The notes: generated from the letters alone by a model not told the origin. DNA of 64,000 nucleotides from Stutzerimonas kirkiae (GCF_004327335.1 NZ_QJUO01000002.1:124001-188000), one strand, 5' to 3'. Shown: positions 46,077 to 54,737, counted from the first letter of the stretch. Made by a program: numbers and translations.

Positions 46077-46982
46077 ATGCTGAAAGGCCTGGCAATCACC
46101 CCGCCCGTGCTGGGGCGCATCTCCATCGGCAGGGTCGTCGAGAAGAACGGCAAGCGCCTGCCGGAGAAAGACGACCAGTTCACCATCACCTCCCAGGTAC
46201 AGAACAAGGATGGCTGGCTGCTGCACCCGCTCAACGACGAGTTGCGTAAATCCCAGGAGAACAAGCTGCGCAGCATCCCGATTCGCCTGCTGTTCAATGA
46301 GCCGGAGCTGAACTTCCGCGCCGACTACACCCTGTTCGACCGGCAGACCGGGCGCCCGCTGTGTGTCGGCAACGGAGAAACCTGCAAGCGCCTGGGCAAG
46401 GACGGCATCCAGTCGCTGCCTTGCCCCTCGCCGGATGCCTGCCCGCTGGCCAAAGGCAATGCCTGTAAACCCTACGGCCGGCTCAACGTCGTGATCGGCG
46501 ACGACGATCCACTGGGCAGCTTCGTGTTCCGTACCACCGGCTTCAACAGCATCCGCACCCTGGTCGCCCGGTTGCAATATTTCCGGGCCATCTCCGGTGA
46601 CCGGCTGGCGTGCTTGCCACTGGAGCTGCGCTTGCGCGGTAAATCCACCCGGCAAAGCCACGGCACACCGATCTTCTACGTCGATATCACCGTGCGCAGC
46701 GGCATGGCGGTCGAAGAAGCCCTGCACGCCGCCCGTCAACTGGACGAAAGCCGCCAGGCTGCCGGATTCGACCAGGCCGCCCTGGATGCCGCCGCTCGAC
46801 AGGGGTTCGGCAACGGCACCTTCGAGGAAGACAGCGAGGACGGCGGGAATGTCGTCGAGGAGTTTTTCCCCGAAGCAATCACTCCCCCGGGTCAGCCGGA
46901 AGCATCCGCCGCGAGGCCTTCTCTCGCCGAGAAGCTGGAATCCCAGGCCAGGCGCAACACCCACTCCCCCGCTATTCAGTAA
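46077..46982 (+). CDS. Gp3-like recombination directionality factor-like protein
   Basis: 301 residues from the ATG at 46077 with GAGGAG upstream. The sequence MLKGLAITPPVLGRISIGRV and a four-Cys zinc motif (CVGNGETCKR, LPCPSPDACPLA) are typical of Gp3-like proteins annotated as recombination directionality factor-like or metal-binding hydrolases. The C-terminal 70 residues are acidic and low in complexity. It lies between the YqaJ exonuclease and RadC genes, same strand, in a block that recurs on pseudomonad islands. Role in recombination is inferred from these neighbours. Confidence 0.7.
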   Translation: MLKGLAITPPVLGRISIGRVVEKNGKRLPEKDDQFTITSQVQNKDGWLLHPLNDELRKSQENKLRSIPIRLLFNEPELNFRADYTLFDRQTGRPLCVGNGETCKRLGKDGIQSLPCPSPDACPLAKGNACKPYGRLNVVIGDDDPLGSFVFRTTGFNSIRTLVARLQYFRAISGDRLACLPLELRLRGKSTRQSHGTPIFYVDITVRSGMAVEEALHAARQLDESRQAAGFDQAALDAAARQGFGNGTFEEDSEDGGNVVEEFFPEAITPPGQPEASAARPSLAEKLESQARRNTHSPAIQ

Positions 46983-47035
46983 CCATCAACAGGTAGCGAG
47001 CCACAAGCGGCTTGCTACCCGCAGGAGCCCGCTCC

Positions 47036-47533
47036 ATGAAATTACACAAACTCAAGGCCGGCGAAATCGCTGGCAGCTACATCATCGACTCTCCCGTCAC
47101 CGAAGCCGACATCCTGCGCCTGGCCTTGCAGTTGGCCGCTCGGCGCATGGCCAGAGGCAAACCGCTGACCGATCCCCTGCAGGTCGCCGAGCATCTGCAA
47201 GTACTGCTGCAGGATCATGAGCACGAGGTGTTCGCCTTGCTGCTGCTCGACAGCAAGAACCGGGTCATCGGTTTTCAGGAGCTGTTCAGAGGAACACTGG
47301 ATGGAGCCAGCGTCTATCCGCGCGAAGTGCTCAAGACCGTGCTCGAGCACAACGCGGCGGCCGTGGTTCTGGTGCACAACCATCCTTCCGGCGATCCGGC
47401 CCCCAGCCAGGCAGACCGCCGCCTGACTCGTACGCTGAAAATCGCACTCGACCTGGTAGGCACCCGCACGTTGGATCACATCGTGGTCGGTCGCGAAGGC
47501 TTCGTATCCCTGGCCCAGCAGGGCTACCTGTAG
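47036..47533 (+). CDS. radC: RadC-family JAB/MPN+ protein
   Basis: 165 residues from the ATG at 47036 (MKLHKLKAGEIAGSYIID). The JAMM metal site is clear: HNHPSGDPAPSQAD, with His114, His116 and Asp127. Island RadC proteins of this length lack the N-terminal helix-hairpin-helix of chromosomal RadC. Despite the name no DNA-repair role has held up; the JAMM site suggests a metallo-hydrolase. Last of the recombination block on the plus strand. The symbol is used for family membership. Confidence 0.85.
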   Translation: MKLHKLKAGEIAGSYIIDSPVTEADILRLALQLAARRMARGKPLTDPLQVAEHLQVLLQDHEHEVFALLLLDSKNRVIGFQELFRGTLDGASVYPREVLKTVLEHNAAAVVLVHNHPSGDPAPSQADRRLTRTLKIALDLVGTRTLDHIVVGREGFVSLAQQGYL

Positions 47534-47551
47534 CGGGAGGAGGAAAGTGTC

Positions 47552-47740
47552 ATGCACCTGCTCCGCTTCCTGGCCCTGCTGTTCGCACTCATCGGCATCC
47601 TGGCCAGTTGCGCAGTCGCCGTCGCACTGCTGGTGCTCGCGCTGCGTTTCTGGCCGGTACTGCTGATTTTCGCCTTGGCAATCAGCCTGTTCGGCTGGCT
47701 CCTCAAGCGGGTCGGAGTCCGCATCACATCGCGGCGTTGA
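47552..47740 (+). CDS. small two-helix membrane protein
   Basis: 62 residues from the ATG at 47552, behind GGGAGGAGG. Two hydrophobic helices occupy nearly the whole length (LALLFALIGILASCAVAVAL and FWPVLLIFALAISLFGWLL), followed by a basic tail (KRVGVRITSRR). The strong ribosome site and position 18 bp after radC on the same strand support a real gene. Function unknown; holin-like size but no other phage lysis gene is nearby. Confidence 0.6.
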   Translation: MHLLRFLALLFALIGILASCAVAVALLVLALRFWPVLLIFALAISLFGWLLKRVGVRITSRR

Positions 47741-47788
47741 TCCACGACGCCCGTACGCCTGCATTTTCAATCGAGAGGAACCCACACC

Positions 47789-48124
47789 ATGACCATACGG
47801 TGCCTGATCTGTAATTCATCCGTCATACTTTCCCAAGAGGAAGCCCAGGCCATCGCGCTGCTGATAGGGCTTCTCGAAGGCTTTCTGAAGGGTATTCAAG
47901 GTGCGTCCAGCGCAACACCTGGGGGCGCTGTTGCAAGCCCGCTTGGGCATACCCTCAGCATGATGGTCGAGGGCATATCCGGCGCGGCATCGAACTGGGC
48001 AGACACCCAGGACTTCGCCCGCGAGCACAGGAAATACCATTTCATGGGATATGACCGCCTCTGCCTGCGTTGCGGAGCGCTGTTCGACGACTCGCCCAAC
48101 GTCGAGTCACCACCTGATGGCTGA
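47789..48124 (+). CDS. protein with terminal zinc-binding Cys pairs and hydrophobic middle
   Basis: 111 residues from the ATG at 47789 (MTIRCLICNSSVILSQEEA) behind GAGAGGAA. A CLIC pair is at the N-terminus and CLRCGALFDD near the C-terminus, with a mostly hydrophobic, Gly/Ala/Ser-rich stretch between. The plan matches the protein at 43524-43853, so the two bookend the recombination block. It ends four bases from the stop of the convergent XRE regulator. Function unknown. Confidence 0.6.
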   Translation: MTIRCLICNSSVILSQEEAQAIALLIGLLEGFLKGIQGASSATPGGAVASPLGHTLSMMVEGISGAASNWADTQDFAREHRKYHFMGYDRLCLRCGALFDDSPNVESPPDG

Positions 48125-48128
48125 GCAT

Positions 48129-48476
48129 TCAGCCGCGGGCCAGACGTTCCACCAGGCTTTCCACCACACCCATGACGAGTTGCCGGTCGTCACTGTCCAG
48201 CGTGGCCAGCAGGGATCGGAGGTGGCGGGCCTGATCTTCGGGACGGGCGCTCGCTTCGGTCAGCAGATCGGCCGTCTCACACCCGAAAATCTCCGCAAGC
48301 GCGACTAGCCGTTCAATGTTGGGTATCACGATCCCACGCTCGATGCGTGACACCGCCTCATTGCCAATCCCCAGGCGCTCAGCCACCTGCTCCTGGGTGA
48401 GTTCACAGCGGACACGTTGCCGAGCGATCGCCCGGCCAACCAGACCCGCCAATGTCTTTTCATCAATTTCCAGCAT
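48129..48476 (-). CDS. XRE-family helix-turn-helix regulator
   Basis: 115 residues. A Cro/C1-type HTH occupies about residues 14-68 (LTQEQVAERLGIGNEAVSRI, then ERGIVIPNIERLVALAEIFG). The C-terminal 45 residues are helical and may dimerise. ATG at 48476 has GGAGGG upstream (an in-frame ATG four codons earlier is possible). It is divergent from the gene pair at 48613-50213 and could regulate it; no clear palindrome was identified in the 136-bp gap. Confidence 0.85.
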   Translation of the reverse strand: MLEIDEKTLAGLVGRAIARQRVRCELTQEQVAERLGIGNEAVSRIERGIVIPNIERLVALAEIFGCETADLLTEASARPEDQARHLRSLLATLDSDDRQLVMGVVESLVERLARG

Positions 48477-48612
48477 GGCGCCCTCCATTCGACTTTTATG
48501 GTCGAGCACCACCCTCTTGACATGAAGGACTCTACAGATCGAGGATCACCCCAAAAGGTTGAAAATCAACTTTCTGTAAACACGATTCCACCATCAGGAG
48601 TACGGAGACAAC

Positions 48613-48975
48613 ATGCTGGTCATCAACGGACTAAATGAAGTGCAAATAGAAGGCTTGTTAAAAAGCAAGGCATCCTTCGAGGTCGTTGGCCTCAGAGGAA
48701 ATTTCATGGACGGGATCAAGCTCGTCGAAACCAAGGTAGAGGCCCTTGGCATGAAGTGCCGAGTCAAAACAGATATCAAGGGATCACTGATCCAGGGCGG
48801 CGCCCTGGGTGCAGTTTTCAGCGTGATGTCCACACCCGCCACATTGACCCTGGTCACATTGACCGCAGCAGCAGGCGTTGGCCATGCGCTCGCGACTTAC
48901 AACCCGGATTACGAAATCGTAAAAGACTACGTGAACAAAAAGCTCAAAGTCATTTACAAGAAACAGCTTAAGTAA
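48613..48975 (+). CDS. hypothetical protein with hydrophobic segment
   Basis: 120 residues from the ATG at 48613 behind GGAG. A conserved-looking N-terminal part (GLNEVQIEGLLKSKASFEVV) is followed by a Gly/Ala/Thr-rich hydrophobic stretch (LGAVFSVMSTPATLTLVTLT, about 64-92) and a basic C-terminus (NKKLKVIYKKQLK). AT-richer than the recombination block. The next gene, a MORN lipoprotein, starts 38 bp after its stop on the same strand, so the two probably form an operon. Family not recognised. Confidence 0.55.
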   Translation: MLVINGLNEVQIEGLLKSKASFEVVGLRGNFMDGIKLVETKVEALGMKCRVKTDIKGSLIQGGALGAVFSVMSTPATLTLVTLTAAAGVGHALATYNPDYEIVKDYVNKKLKVIYKKQLK

Positions 48976-49013
48976 TGCGCAATACTCCTTATTCACAGAA
49001 GAAACAACCAATC

Positions 49014-50213
49014 ATGAAGAAATCAATCATCGCTTTCCTGATCGCAGCTTCCATTGCGGGCTGTCGATCCGAAATAGACCATGCAGAAACCGTTATCAGG
49101 AATGGGCTGGTCTATAAGTACGGCGACACCGATCCGTTCAGCGGCCAGGTATTGAACATTCCGTCTGGACTCCCTGGAATATCAGCACTGTGTAACTCCA
49201 CGATAGAAAAAGGCCGTAACAGTGGACAAAGCGAGTGTTTCTACAATGGTCAAAAAGTGTATGAAGTCGAGTACCGGGCAGGCAACAAGGATGGAGCCGA
49301 ACGAGTATTCGATGCCAAGACAGGAAACAAGATCTCCGTCAAGAACTGGAAGAATGGTCGCCAGGACGGTGTGGAAGAGCAATATCTGAATGGTAATCTG
49401 GTGTCGAAAAAAGCATACAAGGATGGCAAGCCGGATGGGGAGGACACTCGCTGGAGCGGCGACGGGAAGACCGTTCTGACGAAGCTCACATGGCATGCAG
49501 GAAACAAACAAGATGGCTTCTTGGAAGACTCCGAAGGGAAGTATAACTACCTGAACGGCCAGCTACACGGCACACAACTCAAATATGGCTACATAGTTGG
49601 AAAGCTGAAGCGATATACCTCTGCCGAGGAGAACTACGGCAATGGCAAGCTCGATGGCGTGCAGAAAAAGTTCGTGAATATCCTGCACACCGACATCGTC
49701 CAGCAGGAGTCGGAAATCATCTATGACAAGGGCGTTGCCCTTTCCGGCTGGATGAAAAAATTCGACTCGGTCAATGGAACGGTCATCCAAGAGATCAAAC
49801 TGACTCAGTCACCGCACAGAAGCGACGAGGATTTCTACAGCGGCTACCCCGGAAATCTGGTGCCTGATGGCGTGTTGAAACGAGAGGATGCAGAGGACGA
49901 AGAGGTCTGGGCCAATGGCGTAAAAGTTAAGTATTCCTACAACTACGGAGAGCCGAGCTTCCATGTACTGGAGAGCACAACGCCTCGCGAAACATACAGA
50001 GAGGTATCCAGTGCCGAATACATTGCCTATGGAGTATCACCCTTTCACGAGCCGAGTATCGCGAAGAACCAGCCGTCCTCAATCTCGAATAGCGAAAGTT
50101 GTATAAACGACTGGATCACGGCTTACCGCAATGAAGTCGGAGAGGATGCCTTGGTTACGAGTGAACAGTTTGGCGAGTGGGATGACTGGTGTAGCGAAGG
50201 AAAACACCCTTAA
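49014..50213 (+). CDS. lipoprotein with MORN/YwqK-like repeats
   Basis: 399 residues. A lipoprotein signal (MKKSIIAFLIAASIAGC, lipid-modified Cys17) starts at the ATG at 49014; the frame runs 13 codons upstream. At least six degenerate MORN-like repeats follow (YRAGNKDGAERVF, WKNGRQDGVEEQY, YKDGKPDGEDTRW, YLNGQLHGTQL, YGNGKLDGVQKKF). YwqK-type proteins of this form are often annotated as antitoxins of contact-dependent or phage-related toxins; here the upstream 120-residue protein could be the partner. Envelope location is predicted from the lipobox. A bidirectional terminator follows. Confidence 0.7.
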   Translation: MKKSIIAFLIAASIAGCRSEIDHAETVIRNGLVYKYGDTDPFSGQVLNIPSGLPGISALCNSTIEKGRNSGQSECFYNGQKVYEVEYRAGNKDGAERVFDAKTGNKISVKNWKNGRQDGVEEQYLNGNLVSKKAYKDGKPDGEDTRWSGDGKTVLTKLTWHAGNKQDGFLEDSEGKYNYLNGQLHGTQLKYGYIVGKLKRYTSAEENYGNGKLDGVQKKFVNILHTDIVQQESEIIYDKGVALSGWMKKFDSVNGTVIQEIKLTQSPHRSDEDFYSGYPGNLVPDGVLKREDAEDEEVWANGVKVKYSYNYGEPSFHVLESTTPRETYREVSSAEYIAYGVSPFHEPSIAKNQPSSISNSESCINDWITAYRNEVGEDALVTSEQFGEWDDWCSEGKHP

Positions 50214-50230
50214 CGCCTTAAATACCTTAG

Positions 50231-50279
50231 ATTTATCTAATCGGGGCTGGCAGGCCCCGATTAGATAAATGATTTTTTC
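50231..50279 (+). terminator. strong terminator, 17-bp stem
   Basis: ATTTATCTAATCGGGGC and GCCCCGATTAGATAAAT form a perfect 17-bp stem with a TGGCAG loop, followed by GATTTTTTC. It ends the lipoprotein transcript 18 bp after its stop and, having A-rich sequence on the other side, may also serve the convergent gene at 50367. Confidence 0.92.
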
Positions 50280-50366
50280 TTTATAAAATAAAGCAAAAAG
50301 ATCCGTAAAAGCCAAGAACATGCCCTGACCACCGCACCAGCCAATATAGATAGAAAGTGTATAGTA

Positions 50367-50849
50367 TTATCCAGCGCTAACCAATAAAAGCACTGCAGAA
50401 ACAAGCAGCAAAAACAGCCCGCATGCCTTGGCGCATTTGGCATTTCTGCTTGGATCAAGCACCGAAGCAAAGTGCTGATTCAAGTTAGAAATATGAATCA
50501 AATGATCGCAGAGCACCGAAACCTTTTCTCGAGTTATTGGCTTTTGCTTTGCAACTTCGTATCTTTGCTCTGCGCATTCTCTGAGATAAAAATACTGCCC
50601 CCTCCTCCGTCGAATAAAACCAGCTCGAAAGAAATTTATATCACAAAGCAAAACACCAATAAAAGCGCACATGGCAGAGCAAGCCTGCAGTGACAACTTT
50701 TGTCCGTTTCCCTGTGCGCCAAACCAGTCGAAAAATTCAGGATTCTTCAAGATAGCCGCACAACTCAATATAGCTATCAGAAGCCCAAAGAAAACCTCTT
50801 TCTCAGGCACTGGAACGGGATATTCTCGCTGAAGATACTCTTTATTCAT
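50367..50849 (-). CDS. hypothetical membrane protein, 160 aa
   Basis: Starts at the ATG at 50849 (MNKEYLQREYPVPVPEKEVF) behind GGGGGA. Hydrophobic helices at about 19-34 (FFGLLIAILSCAAIL), 52-73 (ACSAMCAFIGVLLCDINFF) and at the C-terminus (CGLFLLLVSAVLLLVSAG). The middle part is basic (RRRRGQYFYLRECAEQRY). AT-rich. Family not recognised. It lies between the convergent lipoprotein gene and a toxin-antitoxin remnant. Confidence 0.55.
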   Translation of the reverse strand: MNKEYLQREYPVPVPEKEVFFGLLIAILSCAAILKNPEFFDWFGAQGNGQKLSLQACSAMCAFIGVLLCDINFFRAGFIRRRRGQYFYLRECAEQRYEVAKQKPITREKVSVLCDHLIHISNLNQHFASVLDPSRNAKCAKACGLFLLLVSAVLLLVSAG

Positions 50850-50902
50850 AAATCCCCCAATACAAATATTACATTTACTATTCGTCAATCCAAGGCAACC
50901 GA

Positions 50903-51158
50903 TTAGCACTTATTCGCCGATTGATAGACTGCGCCGCGCTCGCGCTTACCCACCGAAACCACCACCACGACCACCCGCTCATCCTCGACGCGATAGACAA
51001 GGCGGTAACCGGAAACCTGCAGCTTGATTTTTCGCGCAAAGCGTCGGCATGCACGTGTGGCCTCTCCAAGCGCTCCCTGAGCTTCTTATTGATCTGCTCG
51101 CGCACCGTGATAACCAAGTTTCTCCCATTGCTTCAAGACGGAAGGCAGGAGCCCCAGT
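50903..51158 (-). pseudogene. RelE/ParE-family toxin gene, multiply frameshifted
   Basis: Three frames in succession carry RelE-like pieces: LPSVLKQWEKLG, then VREQINKKLRERLERPHVHA, then KIKLQVSGYRLVYRVEDERV ending VGKRERGAVYQSANKC at the stop 50903-50905. At least two frameshifts and the absence of a start codon (the first piece begins right at the antitoxin stop) make it non-functional. The antitoxin gene upstream is intact. The pattern is decay of the toxin, not of the whole locus. Confidence 0.8.
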
Positions 51159-51404
51159 TTAAAGGTTATCCAGGCTCACCGGGATGGCTTTCTCCCCAGT
51201 TCGCGCCTTGGCGATCTCGACCAGTCCCAGGTCTTCCAGGCGCCCCACCATCGACTCGTACAACCCGGCCGGAACCAGGTAGCCCATGACACGATTGTGG
51301 TTGAGCACCGCAACCGGCATTCCGTCCGCATTGGCCATGACCCCGGATGGATTTTTCTTCAATTCGGACACACTGACTGCGATGTCGGCGAAAATGCTCT
51401 GCAT
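51159..51404 (-). CDS. Phd/RelB-type antitoxin (toxin partner broken)
   Basis: 81 residues from the ATG at 51404. The YefM/Phd-like N-terminus (VSVSELKKNPSGVMANADGM, then PVAVLNHNRVMGYLVPAGLY) binds the operator; the C-terminus (LGLVEIAKARTGEKAIPV) is the toxin-binding tail. Intact frame, GGGG upstream. The RelE-like toxin gene after it is wrecked by frameshifts, so this is now an orphan antitoxin. A closely similar protein is encoded at 59191-59430. Confidence 0.85.
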   Translation of the reverse strand: MQSIFADIAVSVSELKKNPSGVMANADGMPVAVLNHNRVMGYLVPAGLYESMVGRLEDLGLVEIAKARTGEKAIPVSLDNL

Positions 51405-51418
51405 ATCAAGCCCCTAGA

Positions 51419-51437
51419 TTTGGTCTTTATTTTGGTC
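51419..51437. promoter_or_regulatory. direct repeat upstream of the antitoxin gene, candidate operator
   Basis: TTTGGTC occurs twice, starting 12 bp apart (51419-51425 and 51431-51437), about one helical turn, immediately upstream of the antitoxin start. Autoregulatory binding by the Phd/RelB protein is plausible but unproven. Confidence 0.4.
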
Positions 51438-51529
51438 ATAAAAGACGATGCCGGCATGCATCCACGCTGGGCGGCCGTTCACACTATTGCCCAGCATGGA
51501 AAATACGCTGCAACAGCGTGATGCAGGCA

Positions 51530-52477
51530 TCAGAAAACCTGCCCCTTACGCAGGCACCTGGCCCCCTGAGGCTTCAGCAGGAGCTGTTGATCATCTTTGA
51601 CCAGATAGCGCACGACCTGGTGGACGTTGTCGCGAGCCTTGCGATCATTTCGGCGAAGGGTGCCGACCCCACACCGCTCCCCATAGCGTGCCTTGTCATG
51701 GTTGCAGCTATGGAAACACCCCTGACCGCGAGTGATGTGCTCCCACAGCTCGCCGATCTGCTGAGCCTTGTAGAGGTCGCCACGTATCTCCGCACCGTTG
51801 AAGAAGAAAGCTGCATGGATGTGGTAGCCCCGGCTCTCCCCTTGCTCCACTGCGCAGATGTAGCCCGTTAGATGCTCGAAAATCGGGTTGCGCACACGCT
51901 CGGCCATCAGCCTGTCCAGATCATCGAAGACGTGCTCCGCCCGCAATCGTGCTCGGGCTACCGAGAGGTAGAACAGATCGATCCTGACCACCACGCTCCG
52001 CGAGTAACGATCGAGCACGGAATCAACGTAATCGACGATTCCGGTTTCCTGCTGTCTGGCCTGGTAGCGATGGTCATCGTTCCTGCGTAGATACCGGGGT
52101 TCTCGAATCAACTGGCGGATCCGGGCGACCAGGACGTTCATACTCTGGTAATGATCCAGGTAGTCCGTTCCCTCTTCGTCCAGGCAGACAGGGCCGCGAG
52201 GGCTGCGCTCCAGCCCAACATCCTGGCAGGCCTCCCAGAACGCCTGGAGGTGTTCGCTGTAGCGGTACGCATAGTGCTCGTCGAACAGGTCGATCATCTG
52301 CTGGATATGATCGAAGTAGCGAGAGAGCCGGGTTCGTTCGATCAGCTTGAACCCCGAGCGTGTTGGCTTGAACCTGAATGCCGGCGTGTCGTGGCTCTCG
52401 ATGGCCTGGACAAGTCGTTGAATCTGGATGGCAATATCGGATTGCGACAGGCGAGCATGGATGGGGCGCTTAGTCAT
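51530..52477 (-). CDS. YagK/YfjJ-domain (inovirus Gp2-like) protein
   Basis: 315 residues. The C-terminal half contains GYICAVEQGESRGYHIHAAF, with a His-x-His site and downstream KDDQQLLLKPQG, the YagK/YfjJ domain found in inovirus Gp2-like proteins and island replication-like genes. The fold is related to HUH rolling-circle initiators, so the gene could once have supported replication of the element. Starts at 52477 (MTKRPIHARLSQSDIAIQIQ). AlpA and a winged-helix gene lie upstream on the same strand, a combination typical of phage-like islands in pseudomonads. Confidence 0.8.
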   Translation of the reverse strand: MTKRPIHARLSQSDIAIQIQRLVQAIESHDTPAFRFKPTRSGFKLIERTRLSRYFDHIQQMIDLFDEHYAYRYSEHLQAFWEACQDVGLERSPRGPVCLDEEGTDYLDHYQSMNVLVARIRQLIREPRYLRRNDDHRYQARQQETGIVDYVDSVLDRYSRSVVVRIDLFYLSVARARLRAEHVFDDLDRLMAERVRNPIFEHLTGYICAVEQGESRGYHIHAAFFFNGAEIRGDLYKAQQIGELWEHITRGQGCFHSCNHDKARYGERCGVGTLRRNDRKARDNVHQVVRYLVKDDQQLLLKPQGARCLRKGQVF

Positions 52478-52804
52478 GGGAATGTACCTGATGGTTTAAG
52501 ACATACAGGTATGGGGATGTGTATTTTTTAACCGATGGCCTATTCCCTGGGTCAGAGCCAGATAATGCTCAGGATACAGATGCCTCCTATGACAATGACT
52601 GGATAGATAGCTATCTGCTATTTCAATAGAACCAGCCAGTCCGCCATTGACTTCCCTAGCCAGGCAGGGCAACGAGGAGCCACATTGCCACGCCTGCCGG
52701 GAAAACGCCCCATCAACCATCTGAGTGAGTTAGCTGAGGTTGCAACTCAGCCGGCATAAGCGTCATGACCAGCCGTAGCCAGCCATGACGCCGATAATTG
52801 ACGA
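52478..52804. other. intergenic region, no supported gene
   Basis: About 330 bp between alpA and the YagK/YfjJ gene, both on the minus strand. No frame with a ribosome site or similarity. It could hold the promoter of the downstream gene or an origin for the HUH-like protein; no clear hairpin was found. Confidence 0.4.
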
Positions 52805-53032
52805 TCAGACAACCGTCCCCAGGCGGCCAAATCGGCCTGGGGACTTCTCGGCCGAATCGCGTTCCTCGATCCTTGCCAGGATCCAGTCGTGTACCTCGCT
52901 TTCGACCCAGGCGACGCAACGTTCCCCCAACGAGACCGGCTTCGGGAAGGTGCCCTCTCCGATGTACTTGTAGATGGTCGACCGGGCCAGGCCGGTCGAA
53001 TCGATGACTTCTTTCAGGCGAATGATCCTCAT
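52805..53032 (-). CDS. alpA: AlpA-family phage/island regulator
   Basis: 75 residues from the ATG at 53032 (MRIIRLKEVIDSTGLARSTI) behind GAGGAG. The MerR-like winged helix with STIYKYIGEGTFPKPVSLGE and VAWVESEVHDWI is the AlpA consensus. AlpA proteins activate excision or integrase genes of cryptic prophages and islands. It is followed by the YagK/YfjJ gene. It may switch this phage-like block; direct targets cannot be seen. Confidence 0.9.
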   Translation of the reverse strand: MRIIRLKEVIDSTGLARSTIYKYIGEGTFPKPVSLGERCVAWVESEVHDWILARIEERDSAEKSPGRFGRLGTVV

Positions 53033-53080
53033 GAGCAGGCTCCTCTGTTAGCTCAGAGGATCTGCTGACAGAGGTTTTTT

Positions 53081-54568
53081 TTACTGCAGCCCCAACGCCC
53101 TTCTTACCCTGCGTGGCAGACTGGCCAATCCGAAATCCAGGCGGTTCTGCAAGGCCAACTCGGTTTCATTGGCTTTCGGCCCGATGGCCACCACTCCCCG
53201 CTCAACCTCATGCAGCACCGAGAAACGCCCGAGTCCCCCGAGTGCCGGCTGACACAAGATCGTGATCACGCGGTAACCGAGATCGCTCATGGCCGGCAGA
53301 ATGCGAATATCCGCCGCCTCGAACTCAACCCAGTCCGCCTGGCCGAATCGCGCTAGATACTCGCGCGCAATCTCCATTGCCAACGCGTAGATGCACGTAC
53401 AGGTCTGCCCTGCCTCGCCGCCCGCGCCATCCTTCAGATCACTGACCGCTTCGCCACCACTTCCCGTTTTCAGTTCGGGATCGATTTCGCTTGCCAGCGC
53501 AGGTTTCGGCGCCTTGATGAAATCCCTCTCAATCCACGCCCTCAACTCAGCGTCCTCAATCGGCTTATCCGAAGCCAATTTCTGCCAATGTAGCGAGAGC
53601 AGGTGAGAGGCGTACCGATATAGCAAGTGCTGAAACAGGAAAAAGACTTTCTCCGGCTGCCCCATCAAGAGGCGAAGAAGACTGGCTGGCGTTTCCAGCC
53701 CATTCAACTGCCCCTTCACGGCATTACTACAATCGCCGTGCAGCACATCCGCGTGGGTGAACTTCTTGCCCTCCCAGTCATGGGTTATATGAACGGCAAT
53801 GGCTCCCTGCGGCGTGAGCGCATCGACATTCAGAAAGTAAGTACTCTCGATCCTGCCTGCGGCAAAAACCTTGCTCGACAGGCCGGGGATATGCCGCCGA
53901 ATCAGCCCCAGCATCATTAGACGAGCAAGACGGGTCTTCACTTGCTCAGGATGCATGCCCGTGAGCTTCGCCAGTTCTGGAACCCCTACCTGCACTTCAC
54001 CGAACCGGTCTGAGCGTGAGAGCAGCACCGCGAAAAGCAGGCGATTGCGGGTACTCAGTCGCCCACGCCCACCGGAAAGCTGGTGCTTTCCCCTCTTAGG
54101 CTTCGTAGCGGCTTTGTCCTGGTCGGACGTTTCGGATTCCTGGGACACCCTAGACCCGTTTAGCGCTCCCCGTTTTGCTGCTCTATCCAGCTCGCTTCCG
54201 AGCACAGCAAAGGCCATGTCCGCCTTCGAGAACAGGATCTGCAATAGCTCGGCGTGCTGCGGATACGTGCGATCTGCTAGTTCGGGCTCATTCCCCAGGC
54301 ACGATGCGTATGTAACCTTCCCCCGCCCTCTGAGTCCATTCCGCGGGGCGACACATCGCTCCAGCACACCCGCGTCGACCAACTCGCTCAACGCAGCGGA
54401 AACGACCGTCTCATCCAAACGAAGGTGCTTCGCAAGCGACTTTACGCTGAGGTCTTGCCATGGCTCATGCCTGTACTCCGGCCCAGCAATGATGACCTCC
54501 AGCAGAAATCGGGCGTCCGGGCCACATGCGGAAACCACCGTTGAAAAGCGCTCAAAATACAGATCCAT
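53081..54568 (-). CDS. large protein with two winged-helix regions, possible replication or regulatory factor
   Basis: 495 residues. Residues about 35-75 (LSVKSLAKHLRLDETVVSAA, then LSELVDAGVLERC) and 185-230 (VGVPELAKLTGMHPEQVKTR, then LARLMMLGLIRRHIP) are MarR/GntR-like winged helices. A charged linker (SETSDQDKAATKPKRGKHQL) joins them, and the C-terminal half is anonymous. Two winged helices in one chain recall plasmid replication initiators, but no origin repeats were found. It starts at 54568 and is divergent from the gene at 54738 across an AT-rich 170-bp region. Such genes accompany AlpA and Gp2-like genes on related islands. Confidence 0.6.
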   Translation of the reverse strand: MDLYFERFSTVVSACGPDARFLLEVIIAGPEYRHEPWQDLSVKSLAKHLRLDETVVSAALSELVDAGVLERCVAPRNGLRGRGKVTYASCLGNEPELADRTYPQHAELLQILFSKADMAFAVLGSELDRAAKRGALNGSRVSQESETSDQDKAATKPKRGKHQLSGGRGRLSTRNRLLFAVLLSRSDRFGEVQVGVPELAKLTGMHPEQVKTRLARLMMLGLIRRHIPGLSSKVFAAGRIESTYFLNVDALTPQGAIAVHITHDWEGKKFTHADVLHGDCSNAVKGQLNGLETPASLLRLLMGQPEKVFFLFQHLLYRYASHLLSLHWQKLASDKPIEDAELRAWIERDFIKAPKPALASEIDPELKTGSGGEAVSDLKDGAGGEAGQTCTCIYALAMEIAREYLARFGQADWVEFEAADIRILPAMSDLGYRVITILCQPALGGLGRFSVLHEVERGVVAIGPKANETELALQNRLDFGLASLPRRVRRALGLQ

Positions 54569-54688
54569 GTCGAATCAAAATCAGAAAAGCAGATATTTTA
54601 CACTCTGTATTTTCATACGAATTTTTATTTTTCTGTTACTGATAACATACACGCGTAACATTTTTCAGAAAAATAGAGCATCCCGAAA

Positions 54689-54710
54689 GCCGCTCACGCC
54701 CCTGAGCGGC
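54689..54710 (+). other. 8-bp hairpin upstream of the gene at 54738
   Basis: GCCGCTCA and TGAGCGGC form an 8-bp stem with a CGCCCC loop, 28 bp before the GTG start and after an AT-rich promoter-like stretch. It may be a 5'-UTR structure or a weak attenuator; there is no T tract. Confidence 0.45.
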
Positions 54711-54737
54711 GCTTTCATGGAGAAACGGAGAGCGACC

